A DNA stretch of 64,000 nt, from assembly GCA_964019335.1 (NCBI GenBank), contig OZ025713.1, positions 124,001 through 188,000 on the forward strand, in the 5' to 3' direction. A program made the translations under genes and the position numbers. Source of the stretch: Diplonema japonicum (Eukaryota > Euglenozoa > Diplonemea > Diplonemida > Diplonemidae). The notes under the pieces were generated by a model that searched no databases, was not told the origin of the DNA, and worked only from the letters and a program-made list of their open reading frames with translations. Shown piece after piece: positions 57,216-64,000 of this stretch (position 1 is the first letter of the stretch; each line of letters starts with the position of its first letter).

Positions 57216-57378
57216 TTTTCTTTTCTTTCTTTGCCTCGTTCTCACTCCCTTCCCTCCCCCTTTTTTTTTTTCTCTTTTTTCCGTTTCTCGCAGAAAGAAA
57301 AATAAGAATGATGAAAAAAAAAAAAAAAAACTCTCGAACGAGCGCTCAGCACATTCACAAACGAACTTTGTCAATATG

Positions 57379-58899
57379 TCATCCTTCCCGCCCCTCTTCA
57401 GCATTTGCTACCCTAGCCGCAAGTGCGGCACGTCTGCTGCCCTTTTGGTACGACGGTTTGCGTTGTTGCGGTTCTCCCAACAGCACTGCAAGAGGGTCCG
57501 ACACAGCTGGAAGCTCACTTCTCCGCAGTTCTACCTTTGCCCCGTAAGCACGTAGCAAGCACGCGATGGAGGTGTGGCCTTGCTCCACGGCGACGTAAAT
57601 AGGTCTGCTTATGGGTATCGGGTCTGAGAGATGCATGTTGAGTTCCAGGTTTGGATCCGCACCTTTTGAAAGGAGCAGCTCTACCATCTCACCGAAGTTC
57701 TTTTTAACAGCAGTGTGCAAGGGTGTGGAGGCGTGGTTGCCTTTGTTCGGGTCCGCCCCCCCAAAAAGAAGACACCTCGCCATGGGGACGTTGTTGAGGT
57801 TGACCGCGACGTCCAGTGGTGCGTGCGTTATGTTGTGAAGAATATTAGGACCCGCACTCTTGGCTAACTTCTCCACCACTGAGTTATAGTCCCTTGTGTA
57901 GGAACGGTAAAAGTAAGAGCCATAGGATGCGGTTTTCACAGCACAATCAACTATTTTCGGGTCTGCCCCGCAGTCAAGAAGCACTTTCCGATTTCTAATG
58001 CGCAGTGTTGCTAGCACCATGTCGAGACGCATATTAGGATCCGCACCCTTGGCAACAAGCAGTTCCGCCATCGTGGTGAAGTTGTTCATAACAGCAGTGT
58101 GTAAAGGTGTGTTTCCAGAACACATTTCGTTCGGGTTTGCCCCCCCGTCAAGGAGTATTCTCGCCATTTCGACATTGTCGTGAGTGACTGCGATGAGCAG
58201 TGGTGCGTCCTGCCTCCTCCCAGGCCTCCTCCGGTTTGAGTTAAACCTTAGGGTGGCATTAGGGTTCGCCCCGTGGGAGATAAGTAACTTGACAATTTGA
58301 GTTCCCGTTCTCATGGCCGCGATCAAAGCAGGAGTAGGGTCTGCCCCACGAACAAGGAGTTGTTCCGCAAGAACCCGATTGTCATTTTGCACTGCGAAGG
58401 ACAGGTGAGGCCCCAGGATGTTACCGTCTGGACACATCGCCAGCAGTGCCTCGAAGCACCTTCTGAAGTCGTACCTCAAGGCCGTCCACATCATCTTTGC
58501 ATTGAAAGTAACCACCCCTGCGGCTTGCATCGTTTCCAGCACCTCACGAAACTCCACATCTGCCCTCCCGCTCAGACGCCCTTCCCTTCGGAGAACCTGC
58601 ATCTCTTCGTGTACATCTTCTCCTGTCTTCCCGTTGTACCCAATCTCCTCCAGCCTCACGAACGCTGCCTCCCGCCTGTCCATTCCCACTACTACCTCGC
58701 TTTGGTCCTCGAAAAGGTACTCGCACACCTTTCGGGTGTCATTCAGATCCTCTCCTTCGAAGCTGAGTTGCATCCTGTCCTCACGCAATCCCGTCTCCAG
58801 GGCGATCTGTGTCTTCAGCTCCCGCACTGTGCTGCCCCCTGGAACCTCCATGCCGACAGTTTCCCCGGAGGTGAGCCGAAATGTGAGCTCGACCGACAT
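57379..58899 (-). CDS. Ubiquitin-like domain and ankyrin repeat protein
   Basis: 506 aa, ATG at 58897-58899 with an AAA leader. Residues 1-72 are ubiquitin-like (ELTFRLTSGETVGMEVPGGS, VRELKTQIALETGL, QLSFEGEDLNDTRKVCEYLF; compare ubiquitin IFAGK.L.D...L..Y). After a linker there are about eight ankyrin-type repeats (GANPNATLRFN, ILLDGGANPNEMCSGNTPLH, LLVAKGADPNM, LLFGGADPNKGNHASTPLH, LLSKGADPNLEL). Ends with a Ser/Arg/Ala-rich tail. Likely a cytosolic adaptor linking a bound partner to ubiquitin or proteasome machinery, by analogy with UBL-containing adaptors. Unlike the family-2 ankyrins, these repeats are diverse at DNA level, so this array is older. A degraded piece of a relative lies at 5283-5400. 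Confidence 0.85.
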   Translation of the reverse strand: MSVELTFRLTSGETVGMEVPGGSTVRELKTQIALETGLREDRMQLSFEGEDLNDTRKVCEYLFEDQSEVVVGMDRREAAFVRLEEIGYNGKTGEDVHEEMQVLRREGRLSGRADVEFREVLETMQAAGVVTFNAKMMWTALRYDFRRCFEALLAMCPDGNILGPHLSFAVQNDNRVLAEQLLVRGADPTPALIAAMRTGTQIVKLLISHGANPNATLRFNSNRRRPGRRQDAPLLIAVTHDNVEMARILLDGGANPNEMCSGNTPLHTAVMNNFTTMAELLVAKGADPNMRLDMVLATLRIRNRKVLLDCGADPKIVDCAVKTASYGSYFYRSYTRDYNSVVEKLAKSAGPNILHNITHAPLDVAVNLNNVPMARCLLFGGADPNKGNHASTPLHTAVKKNFGEMVELLLSKGADPNLELNMHLSDPIPISRPIYVAVEQGHTSIACLLRAYGAKVELRRSELPAVSDPLAVLLGEPQQRKPSYQKGSRRAALAARVANAEEGREG

Positions 58900-59298
58900 T
58901 TTCTGTGTAAACCGTTCAAAAACCTTTTTGTCGTGTGCACGACGAGCGTTTAAAACTAAAGGGAGAAAAACGGATTAACACGTTAAAACGATTAAAGCCG
59001 TCATGGTGCGCAGATCAACAGTTCGTGCAAGGCGCATGTCCCGATATGGCGTGAAGGGCGTCATATCGTATCGATTGCACAGTGAGGCTCGTGATGACCT
59101 TAGGCATCTTCAAGCATACAAAAAAAGAGTTGGTTTGATTGTTGTCTGTGCACAGCCGGGATTAACCTGTAGAAGGATAAGCCCAACAATGCTACCACTA
59201 CTCTTTTAGCAATAACAATTCATACCCAAAAGAGAGACTTTTTTTCTACTGTATATTTTTAGGGGGCTATGTTAAGTTAGACTTCTTTACACATTTCT
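58900..59298. other. Intergenic with hairpin repeat
   Basis: 58990-59110 is unique and moderately GC-rich with a 68-codon + frame I cannot support. 59128-59225 is hairpin-repeat copy 3. Immediately upstream of the ATG of the gene at 57379-58899, the minus strand reads ttacacag, a plausible splice acceptor. Confidence 0.5.
59128..59225 (+). repeat. Hairpin-forming dispersed repeat, copy 3
   Basis: Blocks gtttgattgttg, tgtgcacagccggga, ttaacctgtagaaggataag, cccaacaatgct, accactactcttttagca and ataacaattca in the same order as copies 1 and 2. Outer stem ATTGTTG/CAACAAT intact. Confidence 0.7.
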
Positions 59299-59979
59299 TC
59301 ACACCGCGTTGGTAGGATAGACAACGGGCGCTGTGGCGTAAGGTGCTGGAGCGTACTGCTGTTGAGGAGCCCCCCTCATCTTGTTGAACAGCATACGGGT
59401 GACTCCGAACACCCCCTGGTAGGGCCACAGGATATTATTGGTAGCGGAGAAACCTTGCTGCTGCTGGGCTTGCTGCGGCTGATGCGGGTACCCCTCAACA
59501 TCCCCTTGAAATTGCTGGGGGACATTGTCAAAGGACTGCGGTAGGGTTCGCGACCTTCGGATGAAGAAGGCCACCACCCCTGCACAAACGAGAAGCAGCA
59601 CAAGGGATGAAACCCCTGTTGGAACCTTCCTCGGCTGGTAGTGCCGCGAGTTATGGGTCACCAGCCTCTTCCTCACAGAGTATTTTACAAAGCACTCCTT
59701 GCACGGTTCGTCGCATTCTACCTTGGCCTTTTCTACCTCGTAGGCCGGCACGTTTACCTCGTGGGTTGGGCATACCCATGACCCTCCAGGAAGCCTCCTG
59801 CATCTGATACTCACTAGCTCCACTCCCTCAACACACTTTCCCGAGCACCTTAGCGCAGAGGCTCCAGAAGGTGTTGTTGCACCCTTCTTGAGGCTCAGAT
59901 TACTCAGGCTCCCCTTGCACCCGTCGTCCGGTGTTGTCACAGCAGCTAAGACAACACTTGCAAAGACAACAATGTGCAT
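59299..59979 (-). CDS. SARAF-like single-pass membrane protein
   Basis: 226 aa, ATG at 59977-59979. Signal peptide (MHIVVFASVVLAAVTT), lumenal/extracellular Cys-rich domain with Cys at 45, 49, 60, 70, 89, 93 and 96, a membrane helix at about 122-140 (VSSLVLLLVCAGVVAFFIRR), and a Pro/Gln-rich cytosolic tail. The ectodomain pattern (ALRCSGKCVEG, ..IRC......WVCP, ..VECDEPCKECFVKYSV) resembles SARAF/TMEM66 proteins (KC...C, VQC.N.G, W.C, VSCEGY, YVL.GSC.LEY), as does the layout. In animals SARAF sits in the ER membrane and dampens store-operated calcium entry. That role is only inferred here, and another type I Cys-rich protein is possible. Confidence 0.62.
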   Translation of the reverse strand: MHIVVFASVVLAAVTTPDDGCKGSLSNLSLKKGATTPSGASALRCSGKCVEGVELVSIRCRRLPGGSWVCPTHEVNVPAYEVEKAKVECDEPCKECFVKYSVRKRLVTHNSRHYQPRKVPTGVSSLVLLLVCAGVVAFFIRRSRTLPQSFDNVPQQFQGDVEGYPHQPQQAQQQQGFSATNNILWPYQGVFGVTRMLFNKMRGAPQQQYAPAPYATAPVVYPTNAV

Positions 59980-61173
59980 TTTCTTTCTTTTTTTTTTTTT
60001 TTCCTTTCAGAAACTTTTTGCCTATGGTGTGGATAGTGCCAGTTTTTAAAGAAAAAGGGGGGGGGGGACGATGTTCAGAGGGTAAATCCAGTGAAGACCA
60101 CCCTTATGGGGCGGGCGGGGGTCTATTCTGATTGCTCCCTTTTTTTTCTTTTTTTTTTCTCAGAAGCCTTTGCTTTCGTCCTGCATAGAGATATGGGGCG
60201 GTAAAAGCAGGAAAAAAAAAAATAGACAGATCGAACGAAGAAGAAAAAAAAAAGTAAAGACTTTTTAACAGAACTTACACAAAAGCCGATGTTGAAGATA
60301 AATAGCAAAAGAAAGGGGGGGGGGGGGGGAAGGGCACACCATCCCTTGTCTTATGATGATGATGCGGTAACTGAACTGATCTGTAAAAACGATAAACCAC
60401 AAAGTTATCTTTTTTTTCTTTTTTCTTTTTTCTTTCTTCTCATTTTTTTTTTTTTTGATGATTTTGCAATAACAACTTTTTCATTTCGTTGAATTAACAT
60501 TATTGATAAATTTCGGCGTAAGATAAGTACTGCATGCCACCACTATTCTTTCTTTTTTGCTTTTACAAGAAGCTGAGCACGTACTTGTAAATACAAAAAA
60601 AAAAAAGACACGGTAAAGCCTACATTATCACGGGGAGGGGGGGGGGATTAGCAAAACAAGAACAAAAAAGGTTTTTTTTCTTCTTTTACTTCTCGTTATT
60701 CTCTTTCAGTCTACTGGAAAAGAAATATGAGTTAAAGGAGGCCGGTGTTGGCGGCGCCCTGTAAAAGAAATAACTAGAATGATCATCCTTTGGAGGAGGG
60801 TCTTTTTAGGCAAAAAAGCTCGAAGCTGGAAGAGGCCAAAGCTGTCCTTATGTGGCGCGATGTCACATAGGGACAGCTTACAGAGGATCCAACCTTTGGA
60901 AAGACATTCTTTTTTTTTGAAATTTCCCCAGGATTCCTTTCAGAGTTATGGGGGGGGTTTTAAAAAAGAAAAATAGCTATCGTGTGTTTGATTTTTTTTT
61001 TTTGTTCTACTTTCTTTCTTTGAGTAAGAGACGTTACATTCAGGCGAGAGGTACCCTTCAATGGCTCCTACTAGCGTCCCAGCAGGTTTGGAGAGTACTT
61101 TTCCCGACCAAAAAAACAGGAAAACTTCACTTATCTCACATCTTTCTTTCTTTTCTTTTCTTTTTTTCCTTCC
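59980..61173. other. Intergenic with repeats and a strong hairpin
   Basis: Poly-G (60057-60067 and 60316-60328), A/T runs, the repeat at 60518-60592 shared with 43848-43922, the tatgagttaaaggaggccgg repeat at 60727-60763, and a hairpin at 60839-60879. No protein gene is supportable. Confidence 0.6.
60839..60879. repeat. 16-bp inverted repeat (hairpin)
   Basis: AAGCTGTCCTTATGTG (60839-60854) and CACATAGGGACAGCTT (60864-60879) pair at 15 of 16 positions around a 9-base loop. It could be a small structured RNA, a processing signal or the centre of a palindromic element. No neighbouring gene explains it. Confidence 0.75.
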
Positions 61174-61389
61174 TGGGTCGATGTATATATGGCATCGTTT
61201 CAAACCCCCCCCCAAAAAAAATGAGGCCAATTGACACTTTCAATATTTCTCTAAGTACTTTTTCCCAAAGAAAAAAATTTCTACAAAAAAATTTCTACAG
61301 GTTAGGAAAAAAAAACACCCCATAAAATTGGAAAGTGAGTGTTTCTAGTAGCTAAAAAAATTCAGTCCTAGGGGCAAAAATGGGTTTTT

Positions 61390-61486
61390 TCACTTTGCAT
61401 AAATTCAGTAAAAGAGGGGGGTTCCAAAAATAGGTTTTCCCACTTTAAACAACTTCAGTAAAAGAGGGGGAGGTTCCAAAAATGGA
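61390..61486. repeat. Two tandem copies of a 49-50-bp unit
   Basis: cactttgcataaattcagta and cactttaaacaacttcagta each lead into aaagaggggg..gttccaaaaat, in direct repeat inside the TIR element. Confidence 0.75.
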
Positions 61487-61897
61487 CGCTTTTTTAAACT
61501 TGCAGTTGAGAAGCTAGGGGTAAAAAAAAGGTATTCGGACCGAGAAAGGGCCGCCACAGAGGTTCTTGAGAAGCTCAGTGGCAACGACTGTGCTGCACTA
61601 GTTTGTGACGCAGTGTGTAAGGAGGAACTTTTAGCGGCACTTCTGCCATCATTTTCTGGTTGGTTTAATAGACAACAAGACACCACACGGCGCCAATTGG
61701 TCAGAGGCATGCGGCTTGACCACATCACACACGACGAAATAAGGGCAGCTGACTTGTTCCACAGTAGCATGGGTACAGTGTGCAAGCCAGGCCGACCCAG
61801 TGCGACGTCCTTGGAGGATGACACAGAGATCAATTCTGATCTAGCCAACATCGCGGGTCCTCCGGCGTCTCACACGCAAACGCCACAGGATGACTAA
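61484..61897 (+). CDS. ORF of unknown function inside the TIR element
   Basis: The frame is open from about 61481 to a stop at 61895-61897, at least 135 codons. It includes KKRYSDRERAATEVLEKLSG, CDAVCKEELLAALLPSFSGW, RRQLVRGMRLDHITHDEIR and an acidic end (SLEDDTEINSDLANIAGP, QTPQDD). No ATG is convincing. Mixed charge and the helical look suggest a DNA-binding or coiled protein, but I recognise nothing. Probably an element-borne gene piece or captured exon. Confidence 0.35.
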   Translation, partial: GRFFKLAVEKLGVKKRYSDRERAATEVLEKLSGNDCAALVCDAVCKEELLAALLPSFSGWFNRQQDTTRRQLVRGMRLDHITHDEIRAADLFHSSMGTVCKPGRPSATSLEDDTEINSDLANIAGPPASHTQTPQDD

Positions 61898-62214
61898 GAC
61901 TGAATTTTTCATAGGTGAAAATAGCACCCTTGAGCGTTTTGTGACCCGGGTTCTTTCCTAATATGGGCCGGGAAATATGGAGAATTTTTTTTAAAGGGGG
62001 GCGGCATGCCCAAAGATGCAACGAAAGTGTCAATTGGCCTCATTTTTTTTGGGGGGGGTTTTTTTTTGAAATCGACCCATATATAGCGGTGTGTGTATTT
62101 TCTTTCTTTTCGGACTATAAAAAAAGCAACTCGATACAGATTCCGAGTGTGCAGGTGTTCCCCGTGGTGTTCACCCCGTGGTGTCTACCTTCGGGGAGCT
62201 GATACTTCAGCTTG

Positions 62215-64000
62215 CTACAACGGAAAAGTGGGGTGGTTCGAATTCCTCATCATCCGCACCACGCTGGTGAGCGTAGGATCGTCCTCTGCTTCATTGTGCA
62301 TAGCGATGCCCTTGTCGTCCTGTTTGTGGAAACAATCAAAATACTCCTCAGACCATGGCCAGGATAGAGGGTCGGTGCACTCCGCCACATCAAGCTGGTG
62401 CACCGTGGTCAGCTCACTATCGACAGTGACCACCCCAACGGGCCGCGTCAGGTAGTGCGTCGCGATATGTGCGGCCGTGGCCATACTGCACACGATGCTC
62501 GCTTGCACGCCCATATACTGGCAAACACGGAGACCCGCAACACATAACTGCGGTGCCTTACCCAACGTAACATAGTACTTAGCCTTTGCTGTCCCTACAG
62601 TACCATGCGTGGCAGAACCAGTACCGACAGATGCGGACACACCGGACACCCAGCTTGCTGCGGTTCGCTTCAACACTTTAAACAGCGTTGCGACATAGTG
62701 GACGGACTCGAAGGTGTGGGACTGGCATCTTTTTTGCATGTTCCATCCAAGAGTCACGTCGGTTCCGGTTACAGCGAGCACTCCGCCTTGGGACTGCTCT
62801 GACAGACTGTTCACGGTGCTCAGAAGCTGGTTCAGTCTTGATCCAACATCCCCGTTGTTTTCCAGGCACACCCCGTCGACCGATAGAATCACACAACTTG
62901 CCGCCACGGCCCTCTGCAGCCTTGAATGGTGATTACCTTGCGGTTGCCCTGCCGCGCTGCGTCTTGACGATTCGGAACCAGAATGCACTGTTCGTTTATT
63001 GTGTTTTTCATTGACCTTAGACATGACTTCGGAGAGACGAGGAGCCAGGTGATCCGGGAGGAGCAGGTACACCATTAGTTCGGACGCGATTCCCTTCAAC
63101 GAAAGCTTACCGATCTTGTGGGTCACATGATTCGGCTCCAACATATCGGGCAGAGCATCATGTACCTGTTGTGTTACGAAAACCCCTCCGCCAGCACCAC
63201 AACCTTCAACCCTCGCAGCAGTGTTGACCACTGTCCCATGGTAATCATAACGAGACGTCAGAGGGTTGAGATCAGGTTCAACATCACCACAATGTATACC
63301 CACACGGACTCGAATACCGTTCCAGACGTCATCACGGGTGCAGCATTGTTGAATTCCTCTTAGAGAGTCGTCCCATGTGTAGTTGAAAAGTGCGTTCTGT
63401 GCTAGAATGCCGAACTGCACTGCGTCGGGTGCGCAGTCGAAGGCGACCATGAAGGAGTCGCCGATCGTCTTGACCTCGTACCCGTTCGCCTCCACAATGC
63501 ACTTCCGCATGATGGTGTTGTGTGCGGCAAGGGCTGTTTTCATCTTGTCACCGATGGCCTCCCATATCATTGTGGAAGCCTCGATGTCAGTGAACACTAA
63601 CGCGGCTGAATGTGAAATAAGACCAGGTGGGTTCGTTCGCATTTTCGACATCTCATTATCGGCCTCGTTGTCGGGCACCGACGTTGTACCCGATGACCCC
63701 TCGAAGATCGCGGCAGGGAGGTAAGGACGGTAGTTCTCGAGGTTCGAGAGTAACCGTCGAAGAAGCTCTGTGGTTTGCGATTCAGGGATTGTTGATAAAA
63801 CGGATTCCGCTTTCTCCAAATCGAAATGGACCAATGCCTCGGTTACCTTCTCCGTGGCCATGATGGACGCTTCAAGCCGTTCCTTCTCCAGCGTGACTGT
63901 TTTCGCGAAGCCCCTTGTGAAATAAAAATCGATCAAGAACACGATCAGCTGAGCGGTTATCGTTTTGAGCAGTACGTTCGCGTGACTCGAGCAAGGCGGG
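62215..64000 (-). CDS. Receptor-type class III nucleotidyl cyclase, 5' part outside window
   Basis: The frame is open across the right edge, so the N-terminus is missing; the first codons inside give LLKTITAQLIVFLIDFYF, a membrane helix. Numbering from the Val at 63942: a helical linker (18-50), NLENYRPYLPAAIF at 68-80, then the catalytic domain. ALVFTDIEAST carries the first metal Asp (119) and TIGDSFMVAFD the second (162). RVRVGIHCGDVEP and DYHGTVVNTAARVEG follow with the conserved N..AR. It makes cAMP (or cGMP) on the cytosolic side, probably under control of an extracellular part upstream. A second region (about 340-575) with DVTLGWNMQKRC and ASIVCSMATAAHIATHYL looks like a diverged domain of unknown function. 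Layout and the RPYLP motif resemble euglenozoan cyclases. Confidence 0.87.
   Translation of the reverse strand, partial: PPCSSHANVLLKTITAQLIVFLIDFYFTRGFAKTVTLEKERLEASIMATEKVTEALVHFDLEKAESVLSTIPESQTTELLRRLLSNLENYRPYLPAAIFEGSSGTTSVPDNEADNEMSKMRTNPPGLISHSAALVFTDIEASTMIWEAIGDKMKTALAAHNTIMRKCIVEANGYEVKTIGDSFMVAFDCAPDAVQFGILAQNALFNYTWDDSLRGIQQCCTRDDVWNGIRVRVGIHCGDVEPDLNPLTSRYDYHGTVVNTAARVEGCGAGGGVFVTQQVHDALPDMLEPNHVTHKIGKLSLKGIASELMVYLLLPDHLAPRLSEVMSKVNEKHNKRTVHSGSESSRRSAAGQPQGNHHSRLQRAVAASCVILSVDGVCLENNGDVGSRLNQLLSTVNSLSEQSQGGVLAVTGTDVTLGWNMQKRCQSHTFESVHYVATLFKVLKRTAASWVSGVSASVGTGSATHGTVGTAKAKYYVTLGKAPQLCVAGLRVCQYMGVQASIVCSMATAAHIATHYLTRPVGVVTVDSELTTVHQLDVAECTDPLSWPWSEEYFDCFHKQDDKGIAMHNEAEDDPTLTSVVRMMRNSNHPTFPL

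Larger units (their letters stand above)
61174..62079. mobile_element. TIR-bounded DNA element, unclassified, about 0.9 kb
   Basis: The left end (61174-61241) and right end (62023-62079) are inverted copies: aatgaggccaattgacactt plus a C/G run of 8-9, an A/T run of 8 and gtttcaaa/tttgaaat with tgggtcga outside. The best block, from the G/C run inward, is about 36 bp with almost no mismatch. Contains one open frame (61613-61897 and upstream) of unknown function and a tandem 50-bp duplication (61390-61486). The inner edge (ctctaagtacttttt, 61248-61262) also occurs near 36483, inside the piggyBac element, suggesting a family link. Confidence 0.7.

Noticed and set aside
1-64000. rRNA, tRNA and bacterial-type operons
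   Set aside because: No rRNA-like conserved stretch or tRNA cloverleaf was noticed, and the long homopolymers, introns and large eukaryotic domains exclude a bacterial source. A tRNA scan could still reveal one I missed.

Overview
The window looks like a gene-sparse nuclear segment from a unicellular eukaryote, most likely a euglenozoan and possibly a diplonemid. This is inferred, not proven. Islands of GC-rich coding sequence sit in AT-rich DNA full of homopolymer runs (A, T, G and C tracts of 15-40 bases). Three points favour Euglenozoa. Every host protein gene I can support lies on the minus strand, as in long unidirectional transcription units. The large retroelement has the ORF order and split direct repeats of VIPER-type tyrosine-recombinase elements. 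The membrane nucleotidyl cyclase at the right edge has the layout of euglenozoan receptor cyclases. GT-AG introns of 29, 48, 55 and 356 nt can be deduced from frame continuity.

Reading from the right edge, in the direction of transcription: a partial receptor-type nucleotidyl cyclase (62215-64000), a TIR-bounded DNA element (61174-62079), a SARAF-like membrane protein, a ubiquitin-like/ankyrin protein, a degenerate small GTPase, and a 1008-aa polytopic membrane protein. Next come the VIPER-like retrotransposon (48576-52476), an ABCG half-transporter with a 48-nt intron, an unknown membrane protein, a ubiquitin-like/LRR protein with a possible CaaX box, and a short-chain dehydrogenase. A decayed piggyBac element with intact TIRs and TTAA duplications (36428-38209) abuts the dehydrogenase.

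The left 36 kb is an array of two interleaved families. Family 1 (four copies: 1-249 partial, 7837-12884, 17846-23347, 25753-31002) encodes very large surface proteins: signal peptide, LVIVD beta-propeller, a long Pro/Thr-rich stalk made by a minisatellite, a Cys-containing ectodomain and about seven membrane helices with a cytosolic tail. The copies are mosaics: two share the N-terminal module, and two share a colinear 2122-bp C-terminal tract with only about three differences. Family 2 (32443-35812 intact; 1343-4231 broken; about 465-595 fragment) encodes a C2HC zinc finger, an R-S-E-type ADP-ribosyltransferase domain and a long run of 34-residue ankyrin repeats. A small GTPase (13330-13803) lies between family-1 genes.

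DNA between genes holds piggyBac, Tc1/mariner-like and unclassified miniature elements, retroelement fragments, several short dispersed repeat families and much simple sequence. I saw no rRNA, tRNA or CRISPR array. Frames that run antisense to the stalk minisatellites are long but meaningless.
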